Below are positions 38,393 to 48,394 of a DNA stretch of 64,000 nucleotides, one piece after another. The DNA is taken from contig NZ_JQLL01000001.1 of the NCBI RefSeq assembly GCF_000744185.1, positions 930,001 through 994,000 of the forward strand, in the 5' to 3' direction. The stretch comes from Carnobacterium funditum DSM 5970 (GTDB lineage: Bacteria > Bacillota > Bacilli > Lactobacillales > Carnobacteriaceae). Every line of letters starts with the position of its first letter. The stretch's first letter is position 1. The position numbers and the translations under genes are program-made. The notes under the pieces were generated by a model. That model saw only the letters and a program-made list of their open reading frames with translations, was not told where the DNA came from and ran no database searches.

Positions 38393-40103
38393 TGTTTAAG
38401 TTTTTATCTTTTTGGATTTCAGCTAAGTTAATTAGTTCATTTGCATGCTCAATCGTTAACTTTGTAATTTCTGTACCTGCTAACATACGAGCAACTTCAT
38501 TAATTTTTTCAATTTCCGATAGTGCTGCTACATGCGTTTCCGTTCGTTCCTCAATGATTGTCTTAGAAATATATAAATGATGAGTAGCCATAGCTGCTAC
38601 TTGAGGCAAATGAGTTATACATAAAACCTGTGAATGCGTAGCAACCATGTAAATCTTGTTCGCAATTGCTTGAGCGACTCTTCCACTAACACCCGTATCC
38701 ACTTCATCAAAAATAATACTAGTTAACCCTTGAGTCTTTGAAAAAATAGTTTTCATTGCCAACATTATTCTAGAAAGTTCACCCCCAGAAGCTACTTTGA
38801 CTAAAGGTTTGAGCGGTTCTCCAGGGTTAGTCGCAATATAGAATTCTATCCGATCCAGTCCTGTTTCATGAGCTCCGTTCAAGATCTCATCTTGATTTTT
38901 TTCAAAAAAATACACTTTTAATATAACTTTATCCATAAATAATTCTTTAAATTGTTCATGGATAGCTTCCTCTAATTTTACAGCAGCTACTTGTCGCATT
39001 TGAGATAAGGTTTCACCCTCATCGATCAATTCTTTTGAGAGAACATCCATTTCTGCTTTTAAATAATTGACATGATCTTCACGATTTTGCAGTTGATCAA
39101 TCTCTACAGTAATTTTTTCATAATAATTTTTTATCTCTTCAATAGATTCTCCATATTTTCTTTTCATTTGATAAATAAGTTCTAATCTTTTTTCAAGTTC
39201 GTTTAATCGATCTTCATCATAAGCCATTTGATCCATCTCTCGTAGAATATCACTAGCAACTTCTTGTAATTGAAAATAACTGCTTGCAACAACCTCTGAA
39301 AATTGTTTGTACGTACGATCGATATCCTCTATTGAACTTATTTCTGTCATTGCTTGTCCAATTAGATCAATGCCATTACTTTCTTCACCCTGTAGTGCAT
39401 CATAACTTTCTGATAAAGCATTAGTAATTTTTTGGTAGTTCATCAATAGATTTTTCTCTTCTAATAACTCCTCTTCTTCTCTATCAATTAATTCAGCCAT
39501 TTCGATATCATTTGCTTGAAATTGCAACATATCTAACCTTTGAGCAAATTCTTGTTCACTATTTTGCCACTTACGATAAGCTTTCTTTGTTTCTACATAC
39601 CTAGAAAAAGTTGAACGGTAAGTATCTTTTATTTTTTGTAGTGACTCATCACCAAATTGGTCCAACATCGTTAAATGTCTCTCAGGATTCATCAATTCTT
39701 GATGCTCGTTTTGCCCGTGAATATCAATTAATGTTTCACCAATCAATCTCAACGTCGCAATATTAACTAAACGTCCGTTGATACGACAAACATTTTTTCC
39801 GTTACGGTGAATGTCCCGTTGGATAATAACATCATCATTTTCACTTTCAATATCATACTGCTTTAATAATTTATACGTTGTCAAGTTCCCTTCCATTGAG
39901 AAAAGTCCCTCTAATGCACATTTGCTTTCACCGTGTCGAATAAATTCATTAGAACCACGTCCACCAGCTAATAACCCTACAGCATCAATGATAATTGACT
40001 TTCCTGCACCTGTTTCACCTGTCAAGACTGTCATACCTGTTTCAAAAGTTAAACTCAAATCATGAATAATAGCAAAGTTTTTAATGGTTAATTCTTGTAA
40101 CAA
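38388..40103 (-). CDS. recN: DNA repair protein RecN
   Basis: SMC-like ATPase in double-strand break repair. Walker A is TGETGAGKSI near residue 28; long coiled coils occupy about 160-370; the signature LASGGELSRIMLA and Walker B TSIIFDEVDTGVSG are near residues 430-475. The SD GGAGGTG (40111-40117) fits a TTG start at 40103, giving MLQELTIKNFAII, which matches the known RecN N-terminus. The ATG further upstream lies in the SD itself. 571 aa; 34 nt after argR. Confidence 0.96.
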   Translation of the reverse strand: MLQELTIKNFAIIHDLSLTFETGMTVLTGETGAGKSIIIDAVGLLAGGRGSNEFIRHGESKCALEGLFSMEGNLTTYKLLKQYDIESENDDVIIQRDIHRNGKNVCRINGRLVNIATLRLIGETLIDIHGQNEHQELMNPERHLTMLDQFGDESLQKIKDTYRSTFSRYVETKKAYRKWQNSEQEFAQRLDMLQFQANDIEMAELIDREEEELLEEKNLLMNYQKITNALSESYDALQGEESNGIDLIGQAMTEISSIEDIDRTYKQFSEVVASSYFQLQEVASDILREMDQMAYDEDRLNELEKRLELIYQMKRKYGESIEEIKNYYEKITVEIDQLQNREDHVNYLKAEMDVLSKELIDEGETLSQMRQVAAVKLEEAIHEQFKELFMDKVILKVYFFEKNQDEILNGAHETGLDRIEFYIATNPGEPLKPLVKVASGGELSRIMLAMKTIFSKTQGLTSIIFDEVDTGVSGRVAQAIANKIYMVATHSQVLCITHLPQVAAMATHHLYISKTIIEERTETHVAALSEIEKINEVARMLAGTEITKLTIEHANELINLAEIQKDKNLNK

Positions 40104-40137
40104 TTCGTTCACCTCCATCAACTCGCCTACTTAAAAT

Positions 40138-40587
40138 CTACAACATACTGATAAAATGATTTTTCAATTTTTTGGCCAATTCGTTAGAACGACAAATAAT
40201 TAATACACTATCGTCTCCTGAAACCGTTCCAAATATTTCTTCGAATTCTGATAGATCTATTAAAGAACCTAAAGCAAAAGCATTCCCCGGAATTGTCCGA
40301 ACCAAAAGTAAGTAGTCTTGCACATCAGCTGAAACAAAACATGTTTTCAGTAAGCGCTCTAATTTTTTTGAAGTATCATAATGCACATCGGGTGGTAAAC
40401 TATAACGGTAGCTACCTGATATAGAAGGAACTTTTATTAATTGTAGTTCTTTGATATCACGAGAAATAGTAGCTTGAGTTACTTCAGTACCTTGATCTTT
40501 TAAAATAGATACAAAATCCTCTTGTTTTTCAATTACATGATCTTGTATAAGACTTTTTAGCAATTGATGCCGTTCTTTCTTCTTCAT
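40138..40587 (-). CDS. argR: Arginine repressor ArgR/AhrC
   Basis: 149-aa regulator of arginine metabolism. An N-terminal winged helix (VTQATISRDIKELQL near residue 37) and a C-terminal oligomerisation/arginine-binding domain (GNAFALGSLID near residue 100, GTVSGDDSVLIICR near 120) are visible. ATG at 40587 with a GAGGTGG SD. Position between tlyA and recN is conserved in Firmicutes. Confidence 0.95.
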   Translation of the reverse strand: MKKKERHQLLKSLIQDHVIEKQEDFVSILKDQGTEVTQATISRDIKELQLIKVPSISGSYRYSLPPDVHYDTSKKLERLLKTCFVSADVQDYLLLVRTIPGNAFALGSLIDLSEFEEIFGTVSGDDSVLIICRSNELAKKLKNHFISML

Positions 40588-40732
40588 AATTCCACCTCAT
40601 TTTAATGTAAGTATAATTATACAGCGTTTTACTCATCATACCGTATATTTTCTAGATATAATAGCAAATTATATCAGGTTTATTAAAATATTGAAGAAAA
40701 AAGCAAAAAAATTGTATATGAATATACAATTT

Positions 40733-41560
40733 TTAATTCTGTTTAGCTTGAAAATTTTCATGTGCCATCTTTACTACATTATTAATATCGATCGCTTCAT
40801 TTATAAATCCTTTTAATTTGTCATTCCATTTTAAGTGAGCTAAAAATTCAATGTTTCCTTGTCCACCGGTAATCGGAGAAAAACTTAATGCTTCAACATC
40901 ATATCCTTGATCAAGAGAAAACTGAACCATTTTTATTAATACTTCTTGGTGGATAATTGGATCGTGTATAATTCCTTTTTCTCCTACATCATTACGATTA
41001 GCTTCAAATTGAGGCTTAATTAAAGCCAATACATCTCCTCCAGCGGAAATAATTTCTTTTAATACTGGTAGAATGATACGCAATGAAATAAAGGATACAT
41101 CTATTGAGACCAAATCAGGCTGACCATCTTTAAAATCTTCCAATTTACTATTCCTAAAATTTGTTTGTTCCATCACTACCACACGTGAATCTTGTCTCAA
41201 CTTCCAAGATAGTTGATTTGTCCCAACATCTAATGCATAACTTAATTTTGCTCCATGCTGTAATGCTGCATCTGTAAAACCACCAGTTGATGATCCAATA
41301 TCTAACATTATTTTATTTTTTACTGTCACATCAAAAATAGACATAGCTTTTTCTAGCTTCAATCCCCCTCTACTGACATAACGTAATATTTCACCTTTAC
41401 GTTTCAATTGGGTTGTAACGGGGATTTTTTCACCAGCTGTATCGATTCGTTCGTTTTTATCTGTTAGGATGATTCCAGCCATAATGGCACGTTTTGCTTT
41501 TTCAACAGAATCAAATAAACCTTGTTCTACAAGGAGAATGTCAACTCGTTCTTTCTTCAT
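40733..41560 (-). CDS. tlyA: TlyA family rRNA methyltransferase / hemolysin-like protein
   Basis: 275 aa: an N-terminal S4 RNA-binding domain (residues 1-60, ERVDILLVEQGLFDSVEKAK) fused to an FtsJ-like methyltransferase (SAM motif DIGSSTGGFTDAAL near residue 84, catalytic-type VSIDVSF). TlyA of mycobacteria 2'-O-methylates rRNA; activity here is inferred. ATG at 41560 with AAGGAG SD; 14 nt downstream of ispA. Confidence 0.93.
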   Translation of the reverse strand: MKKERVDILLVEQGLFDSVEKAKRAIMAGIILTDKNERIDTAGEKIPVTTQLKRKGEILRYVSRGGLKLEKAMSIFDVTVKNKIMLDIGSSTGGFTDAALQHGAKLSYALDVGTNQLSWKLRQDSRVVVMEQTNFRNSKLEDFKDGQPDLVSIDVSFISLRIILPVLKEIISAGGDVLALIKPQFEANRNDVGEKGIIHDPIIHQEVLIKMVQFSLDQGYDVEALSFSPITGGQGNIEFLAHLKWNDKLKGFINEAIDINNVVKMAHENFQAKQN

Positions 41561-41574
41561 CTTATTATCTCCTT

Positions 41575-42474
41575 TTATTGAAGTTGCAATAGATCAAGCA
41601 TCTCAGATAATAACTGACTATCAAACTTACTATCTGTTTTTTTATAATGGTCTTCAATTTGCACTAAATTTTTTCTCGCATGATTTAGTTCATTTTCTAA
41701 AGCTTTTTTTGCACCTTCTAAACTCAACAGAGCTGGATAGGTACTTTTATTTAAAGTAGCGTCCATCCCAGTTTTCTTGCCTAGTTCTGTAGAGTCACCA
41801 ATAACGTCCATTATATCGTCAAGAATTTGAAAAGCTAAACCAAAGTGTGCTGCAAATTCATCTAACAGTCGATTAACCGTAGGAGAGACATCTGCAATAA
41901 GTCCTCCAGCATAAATGGAAAATTTTAATAATTCTCCCGTTTTCTTTTCATGAACAGCCTTCAATAATCCTAGTGATAGTTTTTGATTTTCACCTTCGAT
42001 ATCTTCTGTTTGTCCAGCAACCATCCCCATTGGCCCGGCTGCTTTTGCTAAGGCTAAAATTAATGCTACTTTTTTTGCATCTGGTAAAGAACCTACTGAT
42101 GCGATTTCAAATGCTTGAGTTAAGAGACCATCGCCGGCTAAAATAGCTATATCCTCGCCATAAACTTTATGATTAGTCGGTTTTCCTCTGCGCAGTACAT
42201 CGTTATCCATCGCAGGAAGATCGTCATGCACTAATGAATACGTATGAATGTATTCTAATGCCGTTGCTATTTCATAACTTTTCGTTACATCTCCACCAAG
42301 AGATTGGACAGTAGCTAGCAGCAATAAAGGTCGAATACGTTTCCCACCCGCTGTTAAGGAGTATCTCATTGCCTGACTTAAAGTTCCATCTCGATACGTA
42401 CCGTTATCTAAATATTTAATCAAAGCTGCTTCAATTAATGGCTTTTCTCTTTTCTCAAATAGATTGAATTCCAT
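41575..42474 (-). CDS. ispA: Farnesyl/geranyl diphosphate synthase
   Basis: Trans-prenyltransferase that elongates IPP and DMAPP to farnesyl diphosphate, feeding undecaprenyl and menaquinone synthesis. The first Asp-rich motif is DDLPAMD near residue 88, the second DDIMD near residue 218, with GGKRIRPLL at the N-terminus. 299 aa. The Bacillus order would place dxs next; it is absent here, consistent with a mevalonate route in Lactobacillales. Confidence 0.95.
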   Translation of the reverse strand: MEFNLFEKREKPLIEAALIKYLDNGTYRDGTLSQAMRYSLTAGGKRIRPLLLLATVQSLGGDVTKSYEIATALEYIHTYSLVHDDLPAMDNDVLRRGKPTNHKVYGEDIAILAGDGLLTQAFEIASVGSLPDAKKVALILALAKAAGPMGMVAGQTEDIEGENQKLSLGLLKAVHEKKTGELLKFSIYAGGLIADVSPTVNRLLDEFAAHFGLAFQILDDIMDVIGDSTELGKKTGMDATLNKSTYPALLSLEGAKKALENELNHARKNLVQIEDHYKKTDSKFDSQLLSEMLDLLQLQ

Positions 42475-42488
42475 TTGCTATTCAACTC

Positions 42489-42728
42489 CTATTCGTTTGA
42501 ATCAGATTCATTTTCAAACACTGTTTCTTCGCCATTTTCTTCTACAATTTTAGTTAATGTTTTTTCTGCATTTTGTAACGTTTCTTTACAAATCTTACTT
42601 AAGCCAACACCTCTTTGAAATTGATCTAGTGCTTCTTCCAAAGGAACATCGCCCCGTTCAAGATTTATAACAATTTCTTCCAATTGTTGCATAGCTTCTT
42701 CAAATTTTATTTTTTCTTTAGCGCTCAT
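42489..42728 (-). CDS. xseB: Exodeoxyribonuclease VII small subunit
   Basis: 79-aa coiled-coil subunit; the family signature FEEAMQQLEEIV..LERGD and LEEALDQFQRGV covers most of it, and the tail is acidic. It overlaps the end of xseA by 11 nt, indicating coupled expression. ATG at 42728. Confidence 0.96.
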   Translation of the reverse strand: MSAKEKIKFEEAMQQLEEIVINLERGDVPLEEALDQFQRGVGLSKICKETLQNAEKTLTKIVEENGEETVFENESDSNE

Positions 42729-44064
42729 TTTTTTCCTCCATTTTATTTATTACTGTAGCTTCAAACTCGCCTTCATGCAAATGTATATGCACACGATCGT
42801 TTAGCTGAATCTGATGTATTGTTTTAACCACTTTCTTTTCTTTAGTCACGTAGCTGTATCCACGGTTCATAATTTTTAAAGGACTTAAATAATCTAACGA
42901 TTGCATGGCGTAGTCCACTCTTTTAGCTGTATTTTGCATATAACGATCCATTTCATTAAGTAATTGTTGATTACCTAATTGCAAATCTCTTTGTTTTTGC
43001 TCTATTAGCTGAATAGGACTTGCTCCCATCAATCTATATTGCACTAACTTAAAATCTTGTGTTTTTGTCTGTACTTTTTCAGACAGCAATCTCTCCAGTC
43101 GTTCTGAAAGCATATCCAGATTTTGAGCATACCCTTCATACAATCTTTGAGGCTGTTTAAAAATATACGATTCTAAACTACGATTTAACCGTTGGCTCAA
43201 TACTTCCATTTTCCTCATATAACTTTGAATCAAACGCAATCGCATTTGTTCTATTTTTATTAATTCATCAGAAAGCAAAGGAACTGAGAGCTCTGCTGCA
43301 GCTGTTGGTGTTGCAGCTCTCATATCAGCAACCAAATCAGCAATAGTTGTATCTGTTTCATGCCCTACTGAAGAGATGACTGGCGTTTTAGCTTCAAAGA
43401 TAGCTCGTGCTACTTTTTCTTCATTGAATGGCCATAAATCCTCTATTGATCCCCCACCACGCGCCACAATCATTGTATCAAAATCGCCTTTAGCTTCAAC
43501 CATTTTTATACTATTCACTATATCATCCGCTGCTTTTGCTCCTTGAACTAATGTCGGGAAAACAACAAGTTGTACAATAGGGTAGCGTCTTTTAATCGTT
43601 GTCATAATATCTCGAACTACTGCACCTGATGGGCTAGTCACAATAGCAATCTTTTTAGGGAAAGTAGAAATCAATTGTTTTGGTGCATCAAATAAACCTT
43701 CTTTTTTTAATTTCACTTTCATTTCTTCTAGAGCTTGATACAATGCTCCAACGCCATCTGGCTCCATATGTTCTACGTATATCTGATAATTACCACTTGC
43801 TTCATACAAAGAAATACGACCAATAATCAAAACCTTCATGCCTTCTTCAGGTGTAAACTTTAACTTTTGAAAAGCTCCTTTAAACATCAACGCCGAAATC
43901 TTTGCGCGCTCATCTTTTAAGCTAAAGTACTGGTGTGCATTAGGACGATTTCTAAAGTTAGAAATTTCACCAGTTAAATAAACCCTTTCTAAATAAGGAT
44001 CTTGTTCAAATTTTCTTTTAATGTATTTCGTCAAAGCCGTGACGGTCAAATATTTTTCTGTCAA
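42718..44064 (-). CDS. xseA: Exodeoxyribonuclease VII large subunit
   Basis: 448-aa catalytic subunit. N-terminal OB-fold (VYLTGEISNFR near residue 27), nuclease core with ARGGGSIEDLW near residue 207 and SVGHETDTTIAD near 237, and a C-terminal helical region. Start TTG at 44064 follows AGGAGG; no better start exists. It lies 27 nt after folD. Confidence 0.95.
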   Translation of the reverse strand: MTEKYLTVTALTKYIKRKFEQDPYLERVYLTGEISNFRNRPNAHQYFSLKDERAKISALMFKGAFQKLKFTPEEGMKVLIIGRISLYEASGNYQIYVEHMEPDGVGALYQALEEMKVKLKKEGLFDAPKQLISTFPKKIAIVTSPSGAVVRDIMTTIKRRYPIVQLVVFPTLVQGAKAADDIVNSIKMVEAKGDFDTMIVARGGGSIEDLWPFNEEKVARAIFEAKTPVISSVGHETDTTIADLVADMRAATPTAAAELSVPLLSDELIKIEQMRLRLIQSYMRKMEVLSQRLNRSLESYIFKQPQRLYEGYAQNLDMLSERLERLLSEKVQTKTQDFKLVQYRLMGASPIQLIEQKQRDLQLGNQQLLNEMDRYMQNTAKRVDYAMQSLDYLSPLKIMNRGYSYVTKEKKVVKTIHQIQLNDRVHIHLHEGEFEATVINKMEEKNER

Positions 44065-44091
44065 AAAAATCCTCCTGACTCATCGGTCAAT

Positions 44092-44925
44092 TTAAATTGT
44101 TCTTTGTGCACTAATAATGGTTTGATATAATAGCATAGTAATCGTCATTGGCCCAACTCCGCCAGGAACTGGAGTTAAATAGCCAGCTACTTCTGCTACT
44201 TCATCTGCTTTTACATCACCAATTAATTTCCCATTAGCATCTCGGTTCATCCCTACATCTATAACGACTGCGCCTGGTTTGATGAAATCTTTAGTAACAA
44301 GGTGTCCTTTTCCAATTGCTACTACTAAAATATCCGCAGTTTTTGCTATTTCTGCTAAATGATTAGTCTTTGAATGGGCCATGGTTACTGTAGCATCATT
44401 CATCAATAGTAATTGAGCCATTGGTTTGCCCACTATATTACTACGCCCAATCACTACAGCAGTTTTTCCTGCAATCTCTATTTTGTGATTTTCTAGCAGC
44501 TTCATTATTCCATAAGGAGTACAAGCAATCTTATCCGGTTCCCCTATTAATAGTTTCCCCATATTAACAGGATGAAACCCATCAACATCTTTTTTTGGGT
44601 TAACTGCATTTAATACTTTTTTAGGATCAATTTGTTTTGGTAATGGTAACTGAATTAAAATACCATGAATGGCATCATCTTGATTAAATCGTTTGATTTC
44701 TTTTAAAATTTCTTTTTCACTAATTTCTTCAGAGTATCTCTCTACTACTGAATAAAAGCCTAAAGATTTGGCTCTTTTTTCTTTATTGCGCACATAAGTC
44801 TGACTAGCTGGATCTTCCCCCACAAGTAAAACAGCTAACCCGGGGGTCACGCCTTTTGATCTTAACTTATCAACCATTACTTGCATCTCTTTATTCATTT
44901 CAGCCGCTAAATCCTTGCCGCTCAT
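44092..44925 (-). CDS. folD: Methylenetetrahydrofolate dehydrogenase/cyclohydrolase
   Basis: Bifunctional enzyme interconverting 5,10-methylene- and 10-formyl-THF. The catalytic Lys region is [15 protein letters not shown], the cofactor motif is [14 protein letters not shown] near residue 155, and PGGVGPMT lies near the C-terminus. 277 aa from ATG 44925. The start is uncertain: the SD (AAGGGTGGG) is about 20 nt upstream, and residues AII just before this ATG match the family N-terminus. An AUU start at 44940 would fit both. The GTG at 44952 lies inside the SD. Confidence 0.93.
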   Translation of the reverse strand: MSGKDLAAEMNKEMQVMVDKLRSKGVTPGLAVLLVGEDPASQTYVRNKEKRAKSLGFYSVVERYSEEISEKEILKEIKRFNQDDAIHGILIQLPLPKQIDPKKVLNAVNPKKDVDGFHPVNMGKLLIGEPDKIACTPYGIMKLLENHKIEIAGKTAVVIGRSNIVGKPMAQLLLMNDATVTMAHSKTNHLAEIAKTADILVVAIGKGHLVTKDFIKPGAVVIDVGMNRDANGKLIGDVKADEVAEVAGYLTPVPGGVGPMTITMLLYQTIISAQRTI

Positions 44926-45060
44926 TATAATTGCGCTAATAATAAATCCCACCCTTTTAACTCTACTAGTCTTTTTTTATTCTCAATATATTTATTTTAC
45001 CATACGAAGCTATATTGTTGTATGCCTTCAACTCTGTTTCTCAGAAAAGAAAAAAGAGGC

Positions 45061-45504
45061 TTATTCAGCCTCTTTTTTCTCCAAGTTATTAACGATATTT
45101 GCTAATACTCCATTAACAAATTTCCTTGATTTTTCATCGCTATAAAGCTTCGTTATTTCAAGCGCTTCGTTTAAAGCAACTTTTGCTGGAACGTCTGGAA
45201 CATAAAGCATTTCGAAAATAGCAATCCTCATAATGACTACATCTGTTTTTGCGAGTCTTTCCATTGACCAATTTTCAAGATACTTTTGAACTTCTTCATC
45301 AATAGTTAGTTGATTTTCGATGACACCTTTAACAAGTAAGTCTAAATACTCAGGTACTGAAACCATTTCCACTTCATCTGCTAAATCATTTGAGCTTATA
45401 AGAGCTTGTTGCATAGCTATCTCAGTGGCGAGATCCTCATTGGCTGATAATTGAAATAGAGATTGTAATGCTTTCTCTCTAATTTCGCGTCTGGTTAAAT
45501 TCAA
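45061..45504 (-). CDS. nusB: Transcription antitermination factor NusB
   Basis: 147-aa all-helical RNA-binding protein of rRNA antitermination. N-terminal RREIREKALQSLFQL and C-terminal VALNEALEITKLYSDEKSRKFVNGVLANI are characteristic. Start TTG at 45504 overlaps the stop of the Asp23 gene (TTGA), with GGTGA upstream. Confidence 0.95.
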   Translation of the reverse strand: MNLTRREIREKALQSLFQLSANEDLATEIAMQQALISSNDLADEVEMVSVPEYLDLLVKGVIENQLTIDEEVQKYLENWSMERLAKTDVVIMRIAIFEMLYVPDVPAKVALNEALEITKLYSDEKSRKFVNGVLANIVNNLEKKEAE

Positions 45505-45929
45505 TCTACTTCACCATCTTCATCATCAAAACTAAACAAATCTTTTAATTCAGTTTTTTCTGGCACAATTCCTACCACATGGATATTTACTTCTTTTAGC
45601 TCGATATCTGTCATTTGAATTAATTGTTCACGTACTTTTTTCTGTAATTCTAATGATACTTTCGGTACAGAAACGCCATAATTCAAATAACAGTATACAT
45701 CTACTTTTAAACCTTCTTCGTCTGAAGTTAAATGGACGCCTTTTTTATGATCTACTCGTCCGAATAATTCAGAAACGCCTGAACTTAATTTGCCATGCAT
45801 TGCGTAAACACCTGATACTTTACTTGCAGCAATACCTGAAATAACTTCAATAACTTCCGGAGCTACTTCAATTTCACCCAAAGTTGCTTTTGTTTTATTT
45901 ACTGCAAAACTTGATTCTTCAGCCATCAT
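45501..45929 (-). CDS. Asp23/Gls24 family envelope stress protein (YqhY)
   Basis: 142-aa Asp23-family protein: GEIEVAPEVIEVISGIAASKVSGV near the N-terminus and a beta-rich core ending LKEVNIHVVGIVPE. In B. subtilis the yqhY product is linked to lipid metabolism next to accBC; here accBC is missing from that position. Acidic C-terminus. ATG at 45929 after AGGAGG. Confidence 0.93.
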   Translation of the reverse strand: MMAEESSFAVNKTKATLGEIEVAPEVIEVISGIAASKVSGVYAMHGKLSSGVSELFGRVDHKKGVHLTSDEEGLKVDVYCYLNYGVSVPKVSLELQKKVREQLIQMTDIELKEVNIHVVGIVPEKTELKDLFSFDDEDGEVD

Positions 45930-45960
45930 CTAGACCTCCTATTGTCTTTATCTTAATTTT

Positions 45961-46518
45961 TTATGCACGAGAAACGTACGAACCATCTTGTGTGTTAACA
46001 ATAACCATGTCATCAACGTTTACGAAGAATGGCACGTTAACATTTGCTCCAGTTTCCAATTTTGCTGTTTTAGTTCCACCTGAAGATGTATCTCCACGGA
46101 TTCCTGGTTCAGTTTCAGCGATTCTTAATGTTACCGTATTTGGTAATTCTATACCTATTATTTCAGAGTTATACATTGAAATATGAACTTCCATATTTTC
46201 TTTTAAATATTTTAACTGACTTGCTATAGCTTCTTCAGGCAACTCCATTTGTTCATAATTTTCAGAATCCATGAAAACATATACCTCACCGCTCTCATAT
46301 AAAAATTGCATTTTGCGTTTATCGATTTGGGCTCTTCCAACTTTTTCACCAGCACGAAATGTTTTTTCTTGAACATTTCCGTTTCTTAAGTTTCTTAACT
46401 TAGAACGAACAAAAGCTGCACCTTTACCTGGCTTAACATGTTGAAAATCGATTACTTTCCAAAGTCCACCGTCAAATTCAATTGTTAAACCTGTTTTAAA
46501 ATCATTTACAGAAATCAT
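45961..46518 (-). CDS. efp: Elongation factor P
   Basis: 185-aa translation factor that rescues ribosomes at polyproline. The domain I loop [10 protein letters not shown] puts Lys32 at the tip, the residue modified with 5-aminopentanol in B. subtilis; YmfI in this window is the candidate final enzyme. Domains II and III end [17 protein letters not shown] and [12 protein letters not shown] at 46518, SD AGGAGG. Polyproline-like targets include SagA-type proteins, though that is inference. Confidence 0.97.
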   Translation of the reverse strand: MISVNDFKTGLTIEFDGGLWKVIDFQHVKPGKGAAFVRSKLRNLRNGNVQEKTFRAGEKVGRAQIDKRKMQFLYESGEVYVFMDSENYEQMELPEEAIASQLKYLKENMEVHISMYNSEIIGIELPNTVTLRIAETEPGIRGDTSSGGTKTAKLETGANVNVPFFVNVDDMVIVNTQDGSYVSRA

Positions 46519-46609
46519 TGTGTTTTCCTCCTAGAATCGTTCCTATTTTCTGTTTTAGTGTATCATTTTTCTATTCATCTGCCTAATACATTCTAGGTTT
46601 TCTTATATT

Positions 46610-47671
46610 TTAAAGAATAATTAGTTCCTTAGGAGAATGAACAATAACTTCATTTCCAAATTCAGTAATAACTAAATCATCTTCAATTCGAACTCCACCA
46701 ATTCCAGGTAAATAAATTCCTGGTTCATTGGTAATCACATTCCCTTTGACAAATTTTTTCGTTGCCAATTTAGAAACGTTTGGACCCTCATGTATTTCTA
46801 AACCGATACCATGTCCTGTTGAATGCCCAAAAGCCTCACCATATCCATAACTAGCAATATGATTACGTGCAATAGCATCTAATTCTACACCCGTCATTCC
46901 TGGTTTAGCCGCATTAATTACTTTTAATTGTGCTTCTAGTGTAATAGCATAAATCTCTTTCAGTTTTGCGTCTGGTTCTCCTATAGCAAATGTGCGGGTC
47001 ATATCCGAAACGTATCCTTCATAATAACAACCAAAATCAATAGTGACAAAATCACCCATTTCGATTATCTTTTTGCTTGCCACTCCATGAGGCATTGCTG
47101 AACGGATCCCGCTAGCTACAATCGTTTCAAATGAAACACCCGTTGCACCTAACCCACGCATATGAAAGTCTAAGATATTGGCTACCTCGATTTCTGACAT
47201 TCCCGGCTTAATTACTCCTAATATATAACTATAAGCTGCATCAGAAATGGAACAAGCTTTTTTAATAATTTCAATCTCTGAAGAATCTTTAACTTCTCTT
47301 AATTCTTCAATTAAATTTGATACAGGAATTAACTCACTTGAAATAATTTGTTCTAAAAGTTCAAAGGTACTAAAACTGATATAATCTTGCTCAAAACCCA
47401 TTTTTTCAATAGTATCTTTTTCTACTAACCGAGCAACCTCATCGTAAATGGGTCCGCTATTTTTCACAATTTCAAAACCAACAGCTTGGGTAGCTGCCTG
47501 TTCTGTATATCTAAAATCTGTTACAAAATAAGCATTTTCCATTGTAATTAGACTTAATCCTGTTGTTCCAGTGAAGTTAGATGCATAACGCAAATTGTAA
47601 GGGCTGGTAATTAATAAAGCTTCTATATTTTTTCTTTTCATACTTTCTCTTATCTTATTTAAACGAGACAT
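46610..47671 (-). CDS. pepP: M24 family Xaa-Pro peptidase
   Basis: 353-aa aminopeptidase/prolidase-type metalloenzyme. An N-terminal creatinase domain (ALLITSPYNLRYASNFTG) precedes the pita-bread catalytic domain. Metal ligands are visible in DFGCYYEGYVSDMTRTF (two Asp), GHSTGHGIGLEIHEGP (His), NEPGIYLPG (Glu) and GGVRIEDD (Glu). I start at ATG 47671 after GAGGAG; a GTG at 47680 sits in the leader. Aminopeptidase P versus prolidase cannot be decided from sequence alone. Confidence 0.92.
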   Translation of the reverse strand: MSRLNKIRESMKRKNIEALLITSPYNLRYASNFTGTTGLSLITMENAYFVTDFRYTEQAATQAVGFEIVKNSGPIYDEVARLVEKDTIEKMGFEQDYISFSTFELLEQIISSELIPVSNLIEELREVKDSSEIEIIKKACSISDAAYSYILGVIKPGMSEIEVANILDFHMRGLGATGVSFETIVASGIRSAMPHGVASKKIIEMGDFVTIDFGCYYEGYVSDMTRTFAIGEPDAKLKEIYAITLEAQLKVINAAKPGMTGVELDAIARNHIASYGYGEAFGHSTGHGIGLEIHEGPNVSKLATKKFVKGNVITNEPGIYLPGIGGVRIEDDLVITEFGNEVIVHSPKELIIL

Positions 47672-48394
47672 CTGTTCCACTCCTCAATTTTTAATTCTGC
47701 ACTAAGTCATTCTAGTTCGTATACTTGAACATAATCTATTTTATTATATCAAATTACAGGGTAAAAAGAAATAACCCTTCATTTTGGCTAATAAACAGAC
47801 TTCAAAAGATTAAATCTAATAATCTGTTTGTTAACATCCGATTTGTCTCTTTACTGTTAGCCTTTTAAAATTTAGAGTTATTTCATTTTTTTTCCATTTA
47901 CACATTTAGCTGTTATTATCATTTAAACTGGGTAAAAGATTACTTGCATGAATACTTAATATGGTAAGTATTACAATGAAAATAAACGATCTTATAAAAA
48001 AACTTTCAAAATAGGAACCTTATTATTTACCCAGCTTCTTTACATTTTTTCAATACTTTTGATAGGATGTATAATAATAAAAATCAACTGACTATTCCAA
48101 TAATAAGCCACCATATACAAGGCTTTTCTTGATGTTAGATTATCCTTATGTATGATTTTCACATTAGAATGTAACCAACTATATTGTAATTGTTATATTT
48201 ATCCCTCTCCCCCACCCGTCATATAGACAAATAGCAACGTATTAGCTTGTTAAAAAGCTGAAAAGCTCCTCACATTAAAATCCATGTAAGAAGCTTTTTA
48301 CTATCATAAATACAATTAATACCACTTGGATTCTAACTAGCTATTTTGTGGTTTGATGTTGAGGGCAACTTCCTTTATTGCTTTATGATTTTTT
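47672..48394. other. 723-bp intergenic region between pepP and comGG
   Basis: No intact gene. It holds the comG terminator at 48253-48302 and an AT-rich remainder. A plus-strand stretch from 47977 reads as a 12-codon ORF, with a continuing hydrophobic frame after an A-run at about 47995-48001. A hairpin (AATACTTA/TAAGTATT) sits near 47951-47972. In related genomes the comG operon is often followed by a methyltransferase gene and ackA; they are absent here. Confidence 0.5.
48253..48302 (-). terminator. Terminator of the comG operon
   Basis: Stem AAAAGCT...CTTACAT with ATGTGAG...AGCTTTT (one internal mismatch), followed by CAGCUUUUU in the minus transcript. It lies about 90 bp beyond the comGG stop codon. 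Confidence 0.6.
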
